From positions 7,236,501 through 7,300,500 of the forward strand of contig NZ_JACHMZ010000001.1 in the NCBI RefSeq assembly GCF_014205165.1: DNA of 64,000 nt. Reading direction: 5' to 3'. Position 1 is the stretch's first letter. The number at the start of each line of letters is the position of its first letter. This stretch comes from Micromonospora carbonacea. Lineage in GTDB: Bacteria; Actinomycetota; Actinomycetes; Mycobacteriales; Micromonosporaceae. The translations under genes and the position numbers were made by a program. Shown piece after piece: positions 16,159-23,974 of this stretch. The notes under the pieces are model-generated. The model did no database searches. It was given only the letters and a program-made list of their open reading frames with translations, and was not told the origin of the DNA.

Positions 16159-17053
16159 GAGGTCCTAACTTAATGATGTTGGGCGTAACCGACTGGATGT
16201 GAGGGTCGTTTCGTCTGAACGTGAGGAGGGGTGAGCAGCCGCCGTGGATCGTCTCGGACGAGTTGTGGGCCGAGATCGCGCCGCTGTTGCCACCCCGCCC
16301 ACCACGCCGCAGCCGGTACCCGGGGCGTAAGCCGTTGGATGACCGGAAGGTGTTGTGCGGAATCTTGTTCGTGCTCTACACCGCGATCCCCTGGGAGTAC
16401 CTGCCCCAGGAACTCGGGTTCGGCTGCGGGATGACCTGCTGGCGCCGGTTGCGCGACTGGAACCAGGCTGGGGTGTGGCAGCGGTTGCACGAGCTGCTGC
16501 TGGCCCGGCTGCGCGGCGCGGGGCAGTTGGACCTGTCGAGGGCGGTGATCGACGGCTCCCACATCCGGGCGCTCAAAGGCGGCCCAAAACCGGTCCGAGC
16601 CCGGTCGACCGCCGCAAGCCTGGCTCGAAACACCACGTCATCACCGACGCCGGCGGCATCCCCCTCGCCATCACACTGACCAGCGGGAACAGACACGACT
16701 CCACCCAGACCACCGCCCTGCTCGACGCCATCCCCGCGATCGGCGGCCGGCCAGGGCCACCACGGCGTCGCCCCGACCGGCTGTACGCCGATCGGGGCTA
16801 CGACTACGACAGCCACCGCCAACAAGTCCGGGCCCGCGGCGTCACCCCGGTCATCGCCCGACGCGGCACACCCCACGGCTCCGGCCTCGGCACCCAACGC
16901 TGGGTCGTGGAACGCACCATCGCCTGGCTGCACTGGTTCCGCCGCCTGCGCATCCGCTGGGAAATCCGCGACGACATCCACGAAGCCTTCCTCAGCCTCG
17001 CCTGCGCCCTCATCTGCTGGCGCCAACTCCAACGCACCCAGAGTTAGGAGTTC
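16159..17053 (+). mobile_element. IS5-family insertion sequence, 895 bp, complete
   Basis: Ends are 12-bp imperfect inverted repeats: GAGGTCCTAACT at the left, and GAACTCCTAACT read inward from the right. They are flanked by a 3-bp TCA duplication (16156-16158 and 17054-17056). A TNA target and a two-frame DDE transposase fit the IS1031/IS427-like part of the IS5 family. The borders are confirmed by restoration of the host ORF on excision. Nothing looks decayed, so it may still be active. Confidence 0.85.
16221..17047 (+). CDS. IS5-family DDE transposase, two overlapping frames
   Basis: Frame A (16221-16679, GTG start) carries 'WIVSDELWAEIAPLLPP', a C-terminal HTH-like region and the first catalytic Asp in 'AVIDGSHIRA'. 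Frame B, one base back, continues 'KPGSKHHVITDAGGIPLA', the second Asp in 'YADRGYD' and the Glu in 'RWVVERTIAWL', stopping at 17047. At 16583-16589 the heptamer C CCA AAA lies in the right phase for a -1 ribosomal slip joining A to B, as known for many IS elements. The fused product would be about 275 residues. Confidence 0.85.
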
Positions 17054-17529
17054 TCAGTAGCGGCTCGGCAACGCTGTCAATCAGTGACGACGAGCAGCTT
17101 GACCTTGAGGATTGGAACCGAACCGGCAGCGATATCCAGTTCACGCGCACTGGGATAGTCGGCCGCGACGGCAACCAACTTGCGCTGCTGCAAGCGGGCG
17201 AGGCCCGGTCGTTCAGCGCCTGCCAGGCCAAGACCGCATGGGCATCGGCTCTCAACTGGAATCAGGTCAGCGCGGGAACGTACACCTGCGTCAAATGGGG
17301 GACCAGGCGCGGGCTGATGCGCATCGACTATCCACCGGACCTGAACGAAAGGTACCCCGAGGTGACCGTCACCGGCGTCATCTGGGCTCCGGCAGTGAAG
17401 GGCTGAAGCCGACCCTCGCCACACTGGCCAGGGCCGGGGGCGGGCTACCCGTCGCACCTTCGGCCCACCCCCGACGTTATGGCCGAGTGACGTCGGCACG
17501 GGAGCGGAGATCTGAGTGGTCCAAAGCCT

Positions 17530-17590
17530 GTGGGTCGAAGCAGCGGTATCCCGGCGCGGTCGATACCCAACTTCGCCCCAACGGAGTCGA
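17530..17590 (+). repeat. Leader-like repeat, copy 2
   Basis: Matches 15441-15505, sharing GGCGCGGTCGATACC and flanking positions. In translation both copies give GRSS...APTESI. That could mean a shared N-terminal peptide or an untranslated leader read by chance. Confidence 0.4.
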
Positions 17591-18162
17591 TCAACGGGAG
17601 GTCAGGCGACCAGGGCGGCGATGGGCTCTATCCGGACCGCTGGGTGCCCGACCTGGCCAGGTCGGCGTTCGTCGCCACGGAGGTGCGGCCCGCCGCGCTC
17701 CAGCCGCTGCTGACCGTCACGACGGACGACGACCGGGCCATGGTGTGGGGCAGGGACATCGGCAGGGTGCTGCAGGCCGGCTCGCTGAGCCTCGACGAGC
17801 TCAGCCCCGACGGCTACCGGCTGTTTCCCCACCTGCTTCTGCGGCCACGGACGGACGGCTCGCTAGTGGACGCGATGCGGGCGGCGACGTGGACGATGAG
17901 CGCTCCGGACGGCCTGTCCGACATCGGCGAGAGCCTCGTGCGGCATGGGTACGTCACGTCCGAGGTGGGTGTGGTTGACCCTCGTTGGGAATCGGCCCTG
18001 GACCAGGTCGGCGACGATGCGCTACGACGGCATCTTCGTGGGCTGTGTCTCGACGCTCACTGGGCGCGGATGGTCGGCGCGTACTACCTCGGCCCCGGTG
18101 AGTGCCCAAGCGATTTTCGGCCGATCGCCGCCTTGCCGGGTAGCAAGGTGATCGCCGGCTAG
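17530..18162 (+). CDS. Hypothetical protein
   Basis: Up to 210 residues from a GTG at 17530, but the first ~35 codons fall in the repeated leader, so a start near the in-frame GTG at 17643 is possible. The body is soluble and mixed alpha/beta: 'WVPDLARSAFVATEVRPAAL', 'GYRLFPHLLLRPRTDGSL', 'WARMVGAYYLGPGECPSDF'. No family was recognised. It has good actinomycete codon bias (G/C third positions), unlike the AT-richer IS flanks. The next gene is convergent, after 389 bp of relic sequence. Confidence 0.5.
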   Translation: MGRSSGIPARSIPNFAPTESINGRSGDQGGDGLYPDRWVPDLARSAFVATEVRPAALQPLLTVTTDDDRAMVWGRDIGRVLQAGSLSLDELSPDGYRLFPHLLLRPRTDGSLVDAMRAATWTMSAPDGLSDIGESLVRHGYVTSEVGVVDPRWESALDQVGDDALRRHLRGLCLDAHWARMVGAYYLGPGECPSDFRPIAALPGSKVIAG

Positions 18163-18260
18163 GAGTTCGGTGAGGGCCAAGGCGCCATGGTCGTCATGTT
18201 CCTGAGTGAGCCTTCCGGTGGGTCGCACGGATGATGCCGGTCGGTCGGGCGACCCGCTGA

Positions 18261-18327
18261 GTTCGGCCCGAAGCTGGCCTTCGACGCCCAGGGCTGGCGC
18301 ACGTACATCGACCCTCAAGAGCAACTA
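18261..18327 (+). pseudogene. Truncated, frameshifted DUF397 relic
   Basis: Translates as FGPKLAFDAQGWRTYID, matching residues ~39-55 of the intact DUF397 protein at 14918-15100 (SGPTLAFDAHGWRTFID). A 2-bp deletion (GACTCCCTC to GACCCTC) then throws it out of frame. The following CAAGAGCAACTAG and the hairpin trailer are also shared, so a block of the DUF397 3' end plus terminator was duplicated or survives from a lost pair. Confidence 0.8.
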
Positions 18328-18429
18328 GCGCGGCCTTCCGCACCGGCAACGCAGCAACTCGCCACGGCTCCCCACTTCGGAGCCGGGGCGCGTTGCTTCC
18401 TGGGCCGCAGCCCTCTGCCCTCCACGACG

Positions 18430-18504
18430 CACAGATCTTGCAATTGTGACCCCGGCGGTGGGTGTTTCACACCATTTGTCGGTTCTGAAACTGCAAAGTC
18501 TGTG
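18430..18504. repeat. 75-bp palindromic element with CACAGATCTTG ends
   Basis: CACAGATCTTGCA (18430-18442) is inverted as TGCAAAGTCTGTG (18492-18504), 11 of 13 paired. The ends resemble the element at 11937-11989, whose right side reads TTCCAAGATCTGTG. It is probably the same family of non-coding repeat. Confidence 0.5.
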
Positions 18505-18551
18505 GGCTGAGGCGGGCGAAGTGGCGGGCCGGAGCCGGCCCCGCTCTCAGC

Positions 18552-19550
18552 TCAGGTGGGTTCCCGGGTCTCCGCGCGTTGTCGGCGGAGTTGTTCGAGG
18601 ACGGTGGTGTCGGCTATGAGGTCGGGGTGGTCGATCTGGCGGTGAAGGTCGACGACGTGTTCGAGTTCCTGGATCGCCTGGTCGAGGTCCCCCTGCGCCC
18701 GGTGGGCCACCGCGATGTTGAGCCGCATGGTGGCTTCGCCGGCTCGGTCGCCGACCCCCTGCAGGGTGGGGAGGGCTTGGTGGTAGTGGTTGAGGGCCTG
18801 TTGCCAGTCTCCTAGCCTTGCGTACACGCCGCCGATGTTGTTGATAGTGGTGGCTTCGCCGGTCCGGTCGCCGACCTCCCGCCGGATGGGGAGGGCTTGG
18901 TGGTAGTGGTCGAGGGCCCGCTGCCAGTCTCTCAACCTGTCGTACACGCGGCCGATGTTGTTGAGGGTTACGGCTTCGCCGGTCCGGTCGCCGACCTCCC
19001 GCCGGATGGAAAGGGCTTGGTGGTAGTAGTCGAGGGCCCGCTGCCGGTCACCCAACCTTGCGTACACGAGGCCGATGTTGTTGATAGTGGTGGCTTCGCC
19101 GGTCCGGTCGCCGACCTCCCGCCGGATGGGGAGGGCTTGGTGGTAGTGGTCGAGGGCCCGCTGCCGGTTCCCCAAACCGTCGTATACGCGGCCGATGTTG
19201 TTAAGGGTGGCGGCTTCGCCGGTCCGGTCGCCGACCTGCTGGTACCTGGTCAGGGCCTGCTGGCAGTCCTCCAGCGCCAGCCAGGGCCGGCCGGTCGACG
19301 ACCGCGCCCAACCCCGCTGGTAGAAGGCGCTGGCGTCCGGGCCCAGGGTCAGGGTGGCCGTGGCCATGGCCTCCACGGCGGCGAACCGCGAAGTGCGCAG
19401 CCACACCAGGCTCACCCGGGCACCGGTGTTTCGGGCGATCACCGGCTGCCGGCCGGCGACGGCGAGTCGATGTACCTCCACGTGTCGGGCAACGGTCGTC
19501 GTCCCAGCGAGGGCGAGGGGACGTGATCGTGAGGGTTCTGGGTCTTCCAT
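18552..19550 (-). CDS. TPR-repeat protein, divergent partner of the CHAT module
   Basis: 332 residues from the ATG at 19550, the position conserved in the second module copy; an ATG at 19562 is also in frame. An N-terminal ~85-residue region ('EVHRLAVAGRQPVIARNTG', 'VWLRTSRFAAVEAMATATL') is shared with the two plus-strand TPR proteins of the window. It is followed by four 40-residue TPR units of the type 'NNIGRVYDGLGNRQRALDHY' and a C-terminal unit 'GDLDQAIQELEHVVDLHRQI'. The DNA repeats every 120 bp with high identity. TPRs of this kind mediate protein or peptide binding; partnership with the CHAT-NTPase is inferred from synteny in both copies. Confidence 0.85.
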   Translation of the reverse strand: MEDPEPSRSRPLALAGTTTVARHVEVHRLAVAGRQPVIARNTGARVSLVWLRTSRFAAVEAMATATLTLGPDASAFYQRGWARSSTGRPWLALEDCQQALTRYQQVGDRTGEAATLNNIGRVYDGLGNRQRALDHYHQALPIRREVGDRTGEATTINNIGLVYARLGDRQRALDYYHQALSIRREVGDRTGEAVTLNNIGRVYDRLRDWQRALDHYHQALPIRREVGDRTGEATTINNIGGVYARLGDWQQALNHYHQALPTLQGVGDRAGEATMRLNIAVAHRAQGDLDQAIQELEHVVDLHRQIDHPDLIADTTVLEQLRRQRAETREPT

Positions 19551-19630
19551 GCCCCGAGCCACCCCTTCGTTCTGCGAGCCTCGGCAGCACCGGCGTGGGG
19601 CGGGTGCACCCGGTCGTCAAGTTTCTTGCT

Positions 19631-19740
19631 ACGACGGCCGGGGCGCGGTCGGTGAGTCGGAAACTCGTCACCTGAGCCGGGTCCTCCGACCGGGCCCGGG
19701 ATGCGAATGAAACGTACAGTGACCGCCATGGCCCGCCGTC
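19631..19740 (+). promoter_or_regulatory. Duplicated promoter region, module A
   Basis: About 110 bp nearly identical to 26204-26318, including GTCGGTGAGTCGGAAACTCG and GATGCGAATGAAACGTACAGT. Strong conservation in a non-coding stretch between divergent genes suggests it holds the module's promoter(s). TACAGT just before the end is a plausible -10. Confidence 0.55.
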
Positions 19741-19813
19741 GATCACCTGGCCTGGGCCGGACGGGGGCGGTTGTGGGCCGGCTTGACCACGCACGTTGGG
19801 GGAGGCGCGGGTA

Positions 19814-20143
19814 ATGGGTAACGCCACTGTGGAGGTTTCCGGGGCGCAGGCCGCGCGGTGGGCGGCGGAGCTGCGGGCCGCGCTGGCCGAGGCCGTGGGG
19901 CCGGCGGGCAGCGTGTCGCCGGTGCAGGTGCAGCGGTCGGCGGAGATGGTGATCGCGGTGATCGGCCTGGTGTTCTCCGGGGTCGAGGTGGCCAAGACGA
20001 TCACCGAGTGGTGGGGTGCGCGCCGTCGAGACGGTGCTGCGGTCACGGTGCTGCTGCCTGACGGCACCCGGATCGAGCTGACCGAGGGCAGCCAGGCGCG
20101 GCTGGAGATCGCCATGCGGCAGGACGACACCGGGCCGCGCTGA
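19814..20143 (+). CDS. EACC1-like small protein (effector-associated constant component)
   Basis: 109 residues; ATG 19814 sits behind GGGGAGG, and an upstream in-frame start at 19796 is less good. It shows a helical segment with 'QRSAEMVIAVIGLVFSGVEV', then 'AKTITEWWGARRRDG' and a C-terminal beta-hairpin 'AVTVLLPDGTRIELTEG'. The order hydrophobic helix / W..R-rich turn / VTVxxPDGTxxEL matches EACC1 proteins, described computationally as constant small partners of variable effectors in NTP-dependent conflict systems. Assignment is by pattern only. It is 30 bp from the CHAT gene, and no copy survives in the second module. Confidence 0.65.
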   Translation: MGNATVEVSGAQAARWAAELRAALAEAVGPAGSVSPVQVQRSAEMVIAVIGLVFSGVEVAKTITEWWGARRRDGAAVTVLLPDGTRIELTEGSQARLEIAMRQDDTGPR

Positions 20144-20173
20144 CCGCCGGCCACCACGACGGGGGATGGGCGG

Positions 20174-22429
20174 ATGAGCACCTTCGAGCTGGAGGTCTTC
20201 GCGCAGACCTCCAACTACTACGAGCTGCGCCTGTCCGCCGACGGCGAGCCGCCCCGCACCCGTGGTCTGGACCGGGCCGCGGTCGATGACCTGATCGCGC
20301 TGGTGCGGCGTGACTACAGCACCGACGCTGCCGCGCGGAAGGTGTACGGCGCGACCCGGCTGGCCGAGCTGGGGGCGCGGCTGGCGGAGTTCCTCGACGG
20401 CGACCAGCGGTGGCTGGCCCCGATGCTGGCCAATCCTGCCGGGTCGGTGCTGCGGATCACCGCCGAGCAGCGGCTGCGGCACCTGCCCTGGGAGCTGCTC
20501 GCCCGGGAGGGCGCGTTCCTGACCGTGGCCGGGCGGGCGCCGCTGTTGCCGGTGCGCGCGGTCGGCACCCACGCGGCGCTGACCGGTGCGGTCGCGCCGG
20601 GCAACCGGCCGTTGCGGGTGCTGTTCATGGCAGCGTCGCCGGAGGGCGTCGAGCCGGTGCTCAACTTCGAGGCCGAGGAAGCCGCGATCCTGGCGGCGAC
20701 GCGGCGCACCGGCACCGATCTGGTGGTGGAGGAGAGCGGCACCCTGGAGGGGCTGCGGTTCCTGACCCGTGACTACGGGCCCGGTTACTTCGACGTGCTG
20801 CACCTGAGCGGGCATGCCACCACCGCCGGTGGGGAGCCGGTGTTCGTGGTGGAGGACGAGTTCGGCGGGGTCGCCAGGGCGACGGCTGACCAGCTCGCCC
20901 AGGCGATGCAGGGGCACTGGCCGAGGCTGGTGTTCGTCTCCGGCTGCCTGACCGCCGACGCCCCCGACGGTGGGATGTTCCCGTCGATGAGTGAGAGCCT
21001 GGTGCAGGCCGGTGCCCCTGCGGTGCTGGGCTGGGCGCTGCCGGTCGGAGACGTCTCCGCCACTGACTTCGCTGCCGCCCTCTACCGGGCTCTGGCCGAC
21101 GGTCAGCCGCTGGACCAGGCCGTCGTCGAGGCCCGCCGCCACCTGTTCCACGACAAGAAGAGCAGCTACTGGCACCTGCTGCGGCTCTACGCTGACCGGT
21201 CCCCGCTGGCACCCATGGTCACGCCGCTGCACACCAGAGGCCGCAAACGCTTGCAGGTCCGCCCCGCCGACCAGCAGTTCCTGGATCCGCAGACCCAACT
21301 GTCCCGGGTGGCGTCCCGCGCCGAGTTCGTCGGCCGACGTCGGGTCATCCAGCGGTGCCTGCGCGTCCTGCGGCAACCCGCCGACACCCCGGGCGCGGCG
21401 CAGGGCCTGCTGCTGGCCGGCATGGGTGGGCTCGGCAAGAGCAGCCTCGCCTCCCGGCTGCTGGAGCGCATGCCCACCCACCAGCGCGCCGTCTGGTTCG
21501 GCCGGGTCGACGCCATCAAGTTTCGTGAGCTGACCAGCAAGATTCGCTTCGACAGCGTCGACCAGACCATCGAGGCCAACAAGCTCCTCGACAACGAGCA
21601 GCTCCCGCTTCCCATCCGGCTGCGGCACCTGCTCGACGTCGACGGGCCGCTCGGCCGGACGCCCTGTCTGTTCGTGTTCGACGACTTCGAGGCCGGCAAC
21701 CTCGACACCCGCGCCGACGGCAGCCGGGTGCTCGCCCCGGCGATGGCCGAGATCCTGCCCGCCCTGCTCTCCGCGATCCGCGACACCGGAAGCCCGAGCC
21801 GCGTCGTCATCACCAGCCGCTACCGATTCCCCGCCCCGGCCGGCACCACCGTCGCCGTCGAGGCCCTGGAAACCCTCACCCCCGTCGAGCAGGACAAGAA
21901 GATCGCCAACCTGGCCAACCTGCGCCCCGAGTCCACGATCGACCCTGCCATCCGCGACCGGGCGATCGAGGCCGCAGCGGGCAACCCTCGCCTGCTCGAC
22001 TGGCTCAACCGGATCGTCGGCGATGCCACCCTCGACATCGACGGCCTGCTCACCGCCATCGAGAACGAAGCCGAGCGATTCCGCCGGGAGACCGTCCTGG
22101 CCGACAACCTGCTCGACTCGCAGCCCCTCGAACTCCGCCGCATGCTCGCCAAGGTCAACGTCGTCGAGCTGCCCGTGCCCGCCGCCACCGTCCACGCCCT
22201 GCACCAGCACCCTGACGCCGACCAGCACATCCAGCGGGCCGTCGAACTCGGCCTGCTCGAAGAGGGCACCGACCCGGAAACCCGCCAGCCCCGCTATTAC
22301 GTCTCCAACGTCCTGCATCCCCTCGTCCGGCCCCTGCTCACCGACGACGAATACGTTGAGGCGTGCGCCGCCGCAGCAAGGTCCCTCTACCAACTCTGGG
22401 TCGTCGACCCCGCCTCCGATGGCCAATGA
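20174..22429 (+). CDS. CHAT protease - STAND NTPase fusion
   Basis: 751 residues. Residues 1-340 form a CHAT (caspase-like) domain with the predicted dyad His214 ('VLHLSGHATT') and Cys258 ('RLVFVSGCLTAD'), plus 'RHLPWELLA' and 'APAVLGWALPVGD' typical of CHAT. Residues ~375-700 form a STAND/AP-ATPase-type NTPase: 'EFVGRR' entry motif, Walker A 'GMGGLGKSS' (Lys422), Walker B 'LFVFDDFE' and the sensor-like 'VVITSRYR'. The family model is a protease held off by the NTPase until a sensor partner is engaged. No TPRs are fused; instead a TPR gene overlaps its stop by 11 bp. A role in phage or self/non-self defence is inferred, not shown. Confidence 0.88.
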   Translation: MSTFELEVFAQTSNYYELRLSADGEPPRTRGLDRAAVDDLIALVRRDYSTDAAARKVYGATRLAELGARLAEFLDGDQRWLAPMLANPAGSVLRITAEQRLRHLPWELLAREGAFLTVAGRAPLLPVRAVGTHAALTGAVAPGNRPLRVLFMAASPEGVEPVLNFEAEEAAILAATRRTGTDLVVEESGTLEGLRFLTRDYGPGYFDVLHLSGHATTAGGEPVFVVEDEFGGVARATADQLAQAMQGHWPRLVFVSGCLTADAPDGGMFPSMSESLVQAGAPAVLGWALPVGDVSATDFAAALYRALADGQPLDQAVVEARRHLFHDKKSSYWHLLRLYADRSPLAPMVTPLHTRGRKRLQVRPADQQFLDPQTQLSRVASRAEFVGRRRVIQRCLRVLRQPADTPGAAQGLLLAGMGGLGKSSLASRLLERMPTHQRAVWFGRVDAIKFRELTSKIRFDSVDQTIEANKLLDNEQLPLPIRLRHLLDVDGPLGRTPCLFVFDDFEAGNLDTRADGSRVLAPAMAEILPALLSAIRDTGSPSRVVITSRYRFPAPAGTTVAVEALETLTPVEQDKKIANLANLRPESTIDPAIRDRAIEAAAGNPRLLDWLNRIVGDATLDIDGLLTAIENEAERFRRETVLADNLLDSQPLELRRMLAKVNVVELPVPAATVHALHQHPDADQHIQRAVELGLLEEGTDPETRQPRYYVSNVLHPLVRPLLTDDEYVEACAAAARSLYQLWVVDPASDGQ

Positions 22430-23639
22430 CCTGAGGGCCCTCGCCCGTTACGTGGAGGTGCATCGGCTCGCTGTCGCTGGCAGGCAGGCGGCGATCGCCC
22501 GGGACGTCGGTCGCCGGGTGTGCCGGGTGTGGCTGCGCACCTCGCGGTTCGCCGCCGTGGAGGCCATGGCCACCGCGACCCTGACCCTGGGCCCGGACTT
22601 CGATGCCCTATACCAGCGGGGTTGGGCGCGTTCTGCGACTGGTCGGCCGTGGCTGGCGCTGGAGGACTACCAGCAGGCCCTGACCTTCTACCGGCAGGCC
22701 GGCGACCGGGCCGGCGAAGCCGCCACCCTCAACAACATCGGCGGCGTGTACGACAACCTGGGCGACCGGCAGCGGGCCCTGGACCACTACCACCAAGCCC
22801 TCCCCATTCAACGGGAGGTCGGCGATCGGGCCGGCGAAGCCACCACCCTTACCAACATCGGCGGCGTGTACGACAACCTGGGCGACCGGCAGCGGGCCCT
22901 GGACCACTACCACCAAGCCCTCCCCATTCAACGGGAGGTCGGCGATCGGGCCGGCGAAGCCGCCACCCTTACCAACATCGGCAGCGTGTACAACGGGTTG
23001 GGCGACCGGCAGAAGGCCCTCGACCACTACCACCAAGCCCTCCCCATTCAACGGGAGGTCGGCGATCGGGCCGGCGAAGCCACGACCCTCACCAATATCG
23101 GCCACGTGTACGACAACCTGGGCGACCGGCAGCGGGCCCTGGACCACTACCACCGAGCCCTGCCCATCTGGCGGGAGGTCGGCGATCGGGCCGGCGAAGC
23201 CGCCACCCTCAGCAACATCGGCAGCGTGTACAACAGGTTGGGCGACCGGCAGCGGGCCCTGGACCACTACCACCGAGCCCTGCCCATCTGGCGGGAGGTC
23301 GGCGATCGGGCCGGCGAAGCCGCCACCCTCAGCAACATCGGCAGCGTGTACAACAGGTTGGGCGACCGGCAGCGGGCCCTGGACCATTTCCACCAAGCCC
23401 TGCCCATCCGGCGGGAAGTCGGCGACCGCGCCGGCGAGGCCGTCACGCGGTTCAACATCGCGATGGTCTACCAAGCAGAAGGTGACCTCGACCAGGCGAT
23501 CCAGGAACTCGAACACGTCGTCGACCTCGACCGGCAGGTTGACCATCCCGACCTCGAAGCCGACACCGTCCTCCTCGAACAACTCCGCCGACAGCGCGCA
23601 AACAAGCACGGATCCGAGTCGTCACCTGCGGGACCGTGA
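22419..23639 (+). CDS. TPR-repeat protein coupled to the CHAT-NTPase
   Basis: 406 residues. The ATG at 22419 lies inside the end of the CHAT gene (11-bp overlap), so the pair is translationally coupled. The N-terminal ~85-residue shared domain ('EVHRLAVAGRQAAIARDVG', 'TSRFAAVEAMATATLTLGPD') is followed by one degenerate TPR, six almost identical 40-residue TPRs ('NIGSVYNRLGDRQRALDHYH') and a capping repeat 'GDLDQAIQELEHVVDLDRQV'. It probably forms the recognition arm for the CHAT-NTPase. The repeats are far more uniform than in the module-B homologue. Confidence 0.88.
   Translation: MANDLRALARYVEVHRLAVAGRQAAIARDVGRRVCRVWLRTSRFAAVEAMATATLTLGPDFDALYQRGWARSATGRPWLALEDYQQALTFYRQAGDRAGEAATLNNIGGVYDNLGDRQRALDHYHQALPIQREVGDRAGEATTLTNIGGVYDNLGDRQRALDHYHQALPIQREVGDRAGEAATLTNIGSVYNGLGDRQKALDHYHQALPIQREVGDRAGEATTLTNIGHVYDNLGDRQRALDHYHRALPIWREVGDRAGEAATLSNIGSVYNRLGDRQRALDHYHRALPIWREVGDRAGEAATLSNIGSVYNRLGDRQRALDHFHQALPIRREVGDRAGEAVTRFNIAMVYQAEGDLDQAIQELEHVVDLDRQVDHPDLEADTVLLEQLRRQRANKHGSESSPAGP
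22701..23420 (+). repeat. Six tandem 120-bp units within the TPR gene
   Basis: The DNA repeats with an exact 120-bp period. Adjacent units such as 22741-22800 versus 22861-22920 are identical over 60 bp, and the blocks 23161-23220 and 23281-23340 are identical as well. One unit encodes one 40-residue TPR. Such identity at synonymous sites points to recent duplication or gene conversion, and the copy number can be expected to vary. Confidence 0.9.
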
Positions 23640-23974
23640 TGGCAGGGTGCCGACGACCCGGTCGAAGTGTTTCCTGACCCCGACCGGGGGCGTCGCGTTC
23701 GGCCCCGCACCCCCGAGGGGATCGCGCTGGGCGCCGCCTGAGCCGGTGCCCGTTCGCCTGTTCACCTGGCCGCTGGGTGCTTGACCCGTGTTATGGACGG
23801 AACCTAAACTTTCGCCTTGTTATCGCTAACAGTGGCGTCAGTCGATGAGAGCCGACGGGTCATTGACGCCGGGGTCAAGGGCAGTCCCCATGGCGACGCT
23901 GGAGGGCGGTGCCGACCGGTCCGGGCAGGACCGGGGCACGCGCGTGTCACCACCACCAGCCAGGAGGACGCAAC
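23640..23974. other. 335-bp gap before the GH30 gene
   Basis: Holds the end of the TPR transcript and the promoter of the glycoside hydrolase. The LacI-type palindrome (23818-23831) and the nearby CCTAAACTTTCGCC are the only motifs recognised. No gene is seen. Confidence 0.4.
23818..23831. promoter_or_regulatory. LacI-type operator candidate for GH30 gene
   Basis: TGTTATCGCTAACA: palindromic arms TGTTA / TAACA around a central CG, the form of many actinomycete LacI-family sites for polysaccharide-degradation genes. It lies about 144 bp before the GH30 start. Confidence 0.5.

Larger units (their letters stand above)
15627..17406 (+). pseudogene. Membrane-anchored Ser/Pro-rich protein gene split by an IS element
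   Basis: The 5' part (15627-16158, GTG start) encodes a polar N-terminus, one membrane helix ('ATIISVLLLILLMAIMTTWA', about residues 77-98) and a Ser/Pro/Thr linker. The 3' part (17057-17406) encodes 'SGSATLSISDDEQLDLEDW' and then a folded domain with two Cys ('SFSACQAKTAW', 'GTYTCVKWG'). Removing 16159-17056 (IS plus one TCA copy) joins them exactly in frame (codon A|GT) into a 293-residue protein ending at 17406. The exact re-joining confirms the IS borders. The remaining truncated ORF reads into the IS and stops at 16202. Function unknown. Confidence 0.8.
18163..18551. other. 389-bp gap with decayed DUF397 end and palindromes
   Basis: No intact gene. It contains a DUF397 3' relic (18261-18327), the hairpin CGGCTCC / GGAGCCG (18365-18385) corresponding to the DUF397 gene trailer, and a 75-bp palindromic element (18430-18504). 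The rest shows nothing recognisable. Confidence 0.6.

Noticed and set aside
19439..22426. 995-codon open frame on the minus strand opposite the CHAT gene
   Set aside because: It is the antisense shadow of GC-rich coding DNA. The plus strand has clear motifs and coupling; this frame has low-complexity Gly/Val/Gln composition and no recognisable domain.
22701..23420. CRISPR-like repeat array
   Set aside because: The 120-bp period is coding, in frame and encodes TPR units; there are no spacers.
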